Positions 25,169 to 27,542 of a stretch of DNA of 27,542 nucleotides are shown one piece after another. The stretch comes from Deltaproteobacteria bacterium (lineage in GTDB: Bacteria; Desulfobacterota; Syntrophia; Syntrophales; UBA5619). A model generated the notes under the pieces. It searched no databases. It was not told the DNA's origin and saw nothing but the letters and a program-made list of their open reading frames with translations. The position numbers were made by a program, and so were the translations under genes. Numbering within the stretch: position 1 is the first letter of the stretch; each line of letters starts with the position of its first letter. The stretch lies in contig JAPLJY010000310.1 of the NCBI GenBank assembly GCA_026388345.1, positions 1 to 27,542 on the forward strand, written 5' to 3'.

Positions 25169-26911
25169 ATGACCGCAGCAAGAACACTTCCCACGACCCG
25201 CTGGCGATTGCGTGAGGGAAACCAGGATACTCAGGAACTGCTGGTCCGGGAGCTGGGTCTCAGTCCGCTCATCTCCCGGATTCTGGAGAGCCGCGATATC
25301 TGCAATCCGGATAATGCCCGCCGTTACCTCTCCCCTTCCATGCGGGATCTTCACAATCCTTTCCTGATGCAGGATATGAATAAGGCGGTCGACCGTATCG
25401 TCCGCGCTATCTATCATAACGAGAGAATGGTCGTCTACGGTGACTACGATGCCGACGGGATCACATCGGTCGTCGTTTTGTTGCAGTTCCTCAGGCAGAT
25501 CCATCCGGGAGCAACCTACTACATTCCCGACCGAATCACGGAGGGGTACGGTCTGAATCGGAATGCGGTTGAGCGGTTCCGATCCGAGGGGATCAGTCTG
25601 ATCATCACCGTGGATTGCGGCATATCGGATCATGAACCGATCTCTTATGCGCGGCAAATGGGGATGGACACAATCATCCTGGATCATCACGAGATTTCCG
25701 GCGCCCTACCGGCGGCGGCTGCGGCCGTCAATCCGAATCGCACGGATTGTCGCTTCCCATTCAAACACCTGGCTGCCGTAGGCATCGTCTTCAATTTTCT
25801 GATTGCACTCCGCGGCGCCCTCCGCAGGGAGGGGTTCTGGAAGAACGACGTGTATCCCAATCTGAAAGAATATCTCGACCTTGTCGCGCTGGGAACCATC
25901 GGCGACATTGCGCCCCTCGTGGACGAAAACCGGATATTCGTCAAAATCGGCCTCGATCTGATTTCTGAAGATAGAAGGATCGGTTTGCGCGCCCTGAAGC
26001 TGGTCTCCGGAATCGAACATCAGGTGATCGATTCGGGTAAGGCCTCTTTTGCGCTGATCCCTAGAATCAACGCAGCGGGACGAATCGCCTCGGCAACCGA
26101 GGCCGTCGAGCTTCTGTTGTCCGAAAATCAAGATCGGGCCGAAGAACTTGCCAGGAAACTAGACGGCTTCAACCGGAAACGCCAGGTCATGGAAAAGGTG
26201 ATCTTCAGCGAGCTTCTGGAAAAGGTGGGGAACTCATACGAGGCCGGAGAAATCGGACCGCTGGTTTTTGCCTCGCCGAGCTGGCATCCCGGTGTCATCG
26301 GTATTGTGGCCTCGAGGCTTGTCGATCGTTTCGGAAGACCGGCCATCCTGATCAGCCTGAAAGACGGGATCGGCAAGGGATCAGGGCGAAGCATCGCCGA
26401 TTTCAATATTTACGAAGGGTTGAAACGCTGTGAATCGCTTCTCATCTCCTACGGAGGACATCGATACGCCGCAGGTATTTCGATCAGGGAAAAAGATATC
26501 GCTTCCTTTGCCGTCCGGCTCCGGGAGATTCTCCGCGAAAATGATCCCGAACCCGATTTCACGGCCTGCACGACCATCGATGCCCAGTGCAGCCTGACGG
26601 ACATCACATGTGACCTCCTCTCACAGATCGAACAATTGGCACCGTTCGGGAGCCGGAACCCCGAGCCGATTCTCTGCGTCCGGAATGTCAGTGTGGCTTC
26701 CCCCTCCATCGTCGGGAACAACCATCTCAAGATGCGGATCAACGGGAATGGGGTCTCCCGAAATTCCATCTGGTTCAGTAAAGGACAGTTCCTGCAGGAT
26801 CTTTCCGCAGCGATTCTGGATATCGTATTCACCCCGCAGATCAATACCTGGAACGGTTCTTCGGACATCCAGCTCAAAATGAAGGATATCGCGGTTCAGT
26901 TGAACTCCTGA
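25169..26911 (+). CDS. recJ: Single-stranded-DNA-specific exonuclease RecJ
   Basis: A 5'-3' single-strand exonuclease for recombination and mismatch or base-excision repair, 580 residues from 25169. The DHH phosphoesterase motifs are complete: GDYDADGITS (Asp92, Asp94 and Asp96), TVDCGIS (Asp149), DHH at 172-174, and VALGTIGDIAPL. The DHHA1 domain has RINAAGRI, WHPGVIGIVASRL, GSGRSI and YGGHRYAAGISI, followed by the C-terminal OB-like part. The frame is open from 25142, nine codons earlier. I prefer 25169 because the extra residues MYCERCTIE are not family-like, but neither start has an ideal ribosome binding site. The gene has its own strong promoter. Confidence 0.95.
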   Translation: MTAARTLPTTRWRLREGNQDTQELLVRELGLSPLISRILESRDICNPDNARRYLSPSMRDLHNPFLMQDMNKAVDRIVRAIYHNERMVVYGDYDADGITSVVVLLQFLRQIHPGATYYIPDRITEGYGLNRNAVERFRSEGISLIITVDCGISDHEPISYARQMGMDTIILDHHEISGALPAAAAAVNPNRTDCRFPFKHLAAVGIVFNFLIALRGALRREGFWKNDVYPNLKEYLDLVALGTIGDIAPLVDENRIFVKIGLDLISEDRRIGLRALKLVSGIEHQVIDSGKASFALIPRINAAGRIASATEAVELLLSENQDRAEELARKLDGFNRKRQVMEKVIFSELLEKVGNSYEAGEIGPLVFASPSWHPGVIGIVASRLVDRFGRPAILISLKDGIGKGSGRSIADFNIYEGLKRCESLLISYGGHRYAAGISIREKDIASFAVRLREILRENDPEPDFTACTTIDAQCSLTDITCDLLSQIEQLAPFGSRNPEPILCVRNVSVASPSIVGNNHLKMRINGNGVSRNSIWFSKGQFLQDLSAAILDIVFTPQINTWNGSSDIQLKMKDIAVQLNS

Positions 26912-27028
26912 CCTTTTGTGATCCGTGGTGTATCATCTCGCCGACAAAATCGATGCGCGGTGCGGCCGAGAATCGAAGCGAAAAGGTGAATTAGGATGAA
27001 TCGGCAAAATCACTCATGAGGTATGAAA

Positions 27029-27496
27029 ATGGAAAGATTCGATAAAAAGGGAATGATCGTCATTCCGAACCCCGTCCGGAAGGCGGCCGGCACGGTGAAG
27101 GTTCTGATCGTCCGTGAACTCTTCTGCCCGGCCGGGCACAGCCTGATCAGCGAACGCGCCATATTCAACGGTTATCCGGGAATCCTCCTCGGGGTCGGCT
27201 TGAATGAAAGCAAAGGCCTTGTGGCCCTCAGCCCGATCTGCGGCGACAAAACCAGGATTTCACTCGATATCGATCTGCCCGAAGATCGCATCGTGAATCT
27301 CTTTTGTCCGACCTGCGGGATTAATCTACCCCGCTATGCAACCTGCGGCTGTGGGGCCGATCTGACGGCGCTTTTTCTGACCTGCGACGCCAGTTTCGCC
27401 GATTGCATCGGCGTCTGCAATCGGATCGGCTGCATCAACGCCCGTTTCGTCACCAGCGGGGAGTTGATCTCCGAGACGATGCTCGAAACACTCTGA
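27029..27496 (+). CDS. Unrecognised Cys-rich protein with zinc-ribbon-like motifs
   Basis: I do not recognise a family. From the ATG at 27029 the protein has 155 residues and ten cysteines (33, 71, 93, 96, 106, 108, 119, 126, 130, 135). The pattern CPAGHSL near the start, CPTCGINLPRYATCGCGADL in the middle and CDASFADCIGVCNRIGCIN near the end suggests one or two metal sites, either zinc ribbons or possibly an Fe-S cluster. No signal peptide or membrane helix is seen. An ATG at 27023 is in frame, but GAGG (27018-27021) is only 1 bp from it and 7 bp from 27029, so the latter is chosen. It lies 117 bp after recJ with no clear promoter, and a repeat copy follows. The role is unknown. Confidence 0.75.
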   Translation: MERFDKKGMIVIPNPVRKAAGTVKVLIVRELFCPAGHSLISERAIFNGYPGILLGVGLNESKGLVALSPICGDKTRISLDIDLPEDRIVNLFCPTCGINLPRYATCGCGADLTALFLTCDASFADCIGVCNRIGCINARFVTSGELISETMLETL

Positions 27497-27510
27497 TCCT
27501 TTAGCAGGTG

Positions 27511-27542
27511 TTCAAAAATGCACAGATGCAAGGCTCCCGAAA
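27511..27542. repeat. Partial intergenic repeat element at the right edge
   Basis: TTCAAAAATG (27511-27520) and CACAGATGCAAGGCTCCCGA (27521-27540) resemble, in inverted orientation, the far end of the element at 2741-2768 (shared core CAGA-GCAAGGC-CGA, allowing small gaps). It starts 14 bp after the stop of the Cys-rich gene and continues beyond the window. Confidence 0.45.

Overview
The window looks like a chromosomal segment of an anaerobic deltaproteobacterium (Desulfobacterota), most plausibly of the Syntrophus/Syntrophales type. This rests on the gene content: an indolepyruvate:ferredoxin oxidoreductase pair, a B12-binding radical SAM protein, an ATP-type 'long' phosphofructokinase with a Lys-TIDND motif, and copies of a short intergenic repeat of a kind I recall from that group. 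The assignment is inference; there is no rRNA in the window. Almost all of it is housekeeping DNA with short intergenic gaps. I found no phage, insertion sequence, tRNA or CRISPR array.

Layout. (1) 1-779, minus: a B12-binding radical SAM gene that runs off the left edge. Its reading frame is broken just before the CxxxCxxC cluster. (2) 780-1037: an AT-rich divergent region with a promoter bracketed by a perfect 12-bp inverted repeat. (3) 1038-2639, plus: an unusual MerR-type HTH / PAS / class III adenylate cyclase fusion. (4) 2656-2797: a degenerate intergenic repeat. (5) 2855-9571, plus: dtd, a DUF1285 gene, guaB, dnaE and a UPF0280 gene, closely packed from 3384 onward. (6) 9693-19351, minus: a long co-directional run, in transcription order recG, hom, apgM, ybgC-like thioesterase, TPR membrane protein, iorA, iorB and a DnaJ/CbpA-type chaperone, with many stop/start overlaps. 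(7) 19571-24489, plus: purM, purN, an FAD-oxidoreductase-like protein, phosphofructokinase and rpmB, closed by a strong hairpin terminator. (8) 24562-24987, minus: a small exported protein, divergent from recJ (25169-26911, plus). (9) 27029-27496, plus: an unrecognised Cys-rich protein, followed at the right edge by the start of another repeat copy.

How the genes work together. guaB, purM and purN serve purine synthesis. hom and the adjacent ApgM-like protein probably belong to threonine synthesis, where ApgM-like proteins have been proposed to stand in for homoserine kinase. iorAB oxidises aryl pyruvates with ferredoxin. dnaE, recG and recJ serve replication and repair. The most unusual element is the cyclase at 1038-2639. 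It carries its own DNA-binding head, and the inverted repeat around its promoter is the obvious candidate operator, so it may be a self-regulated, DNA-bound cAMP synthase.
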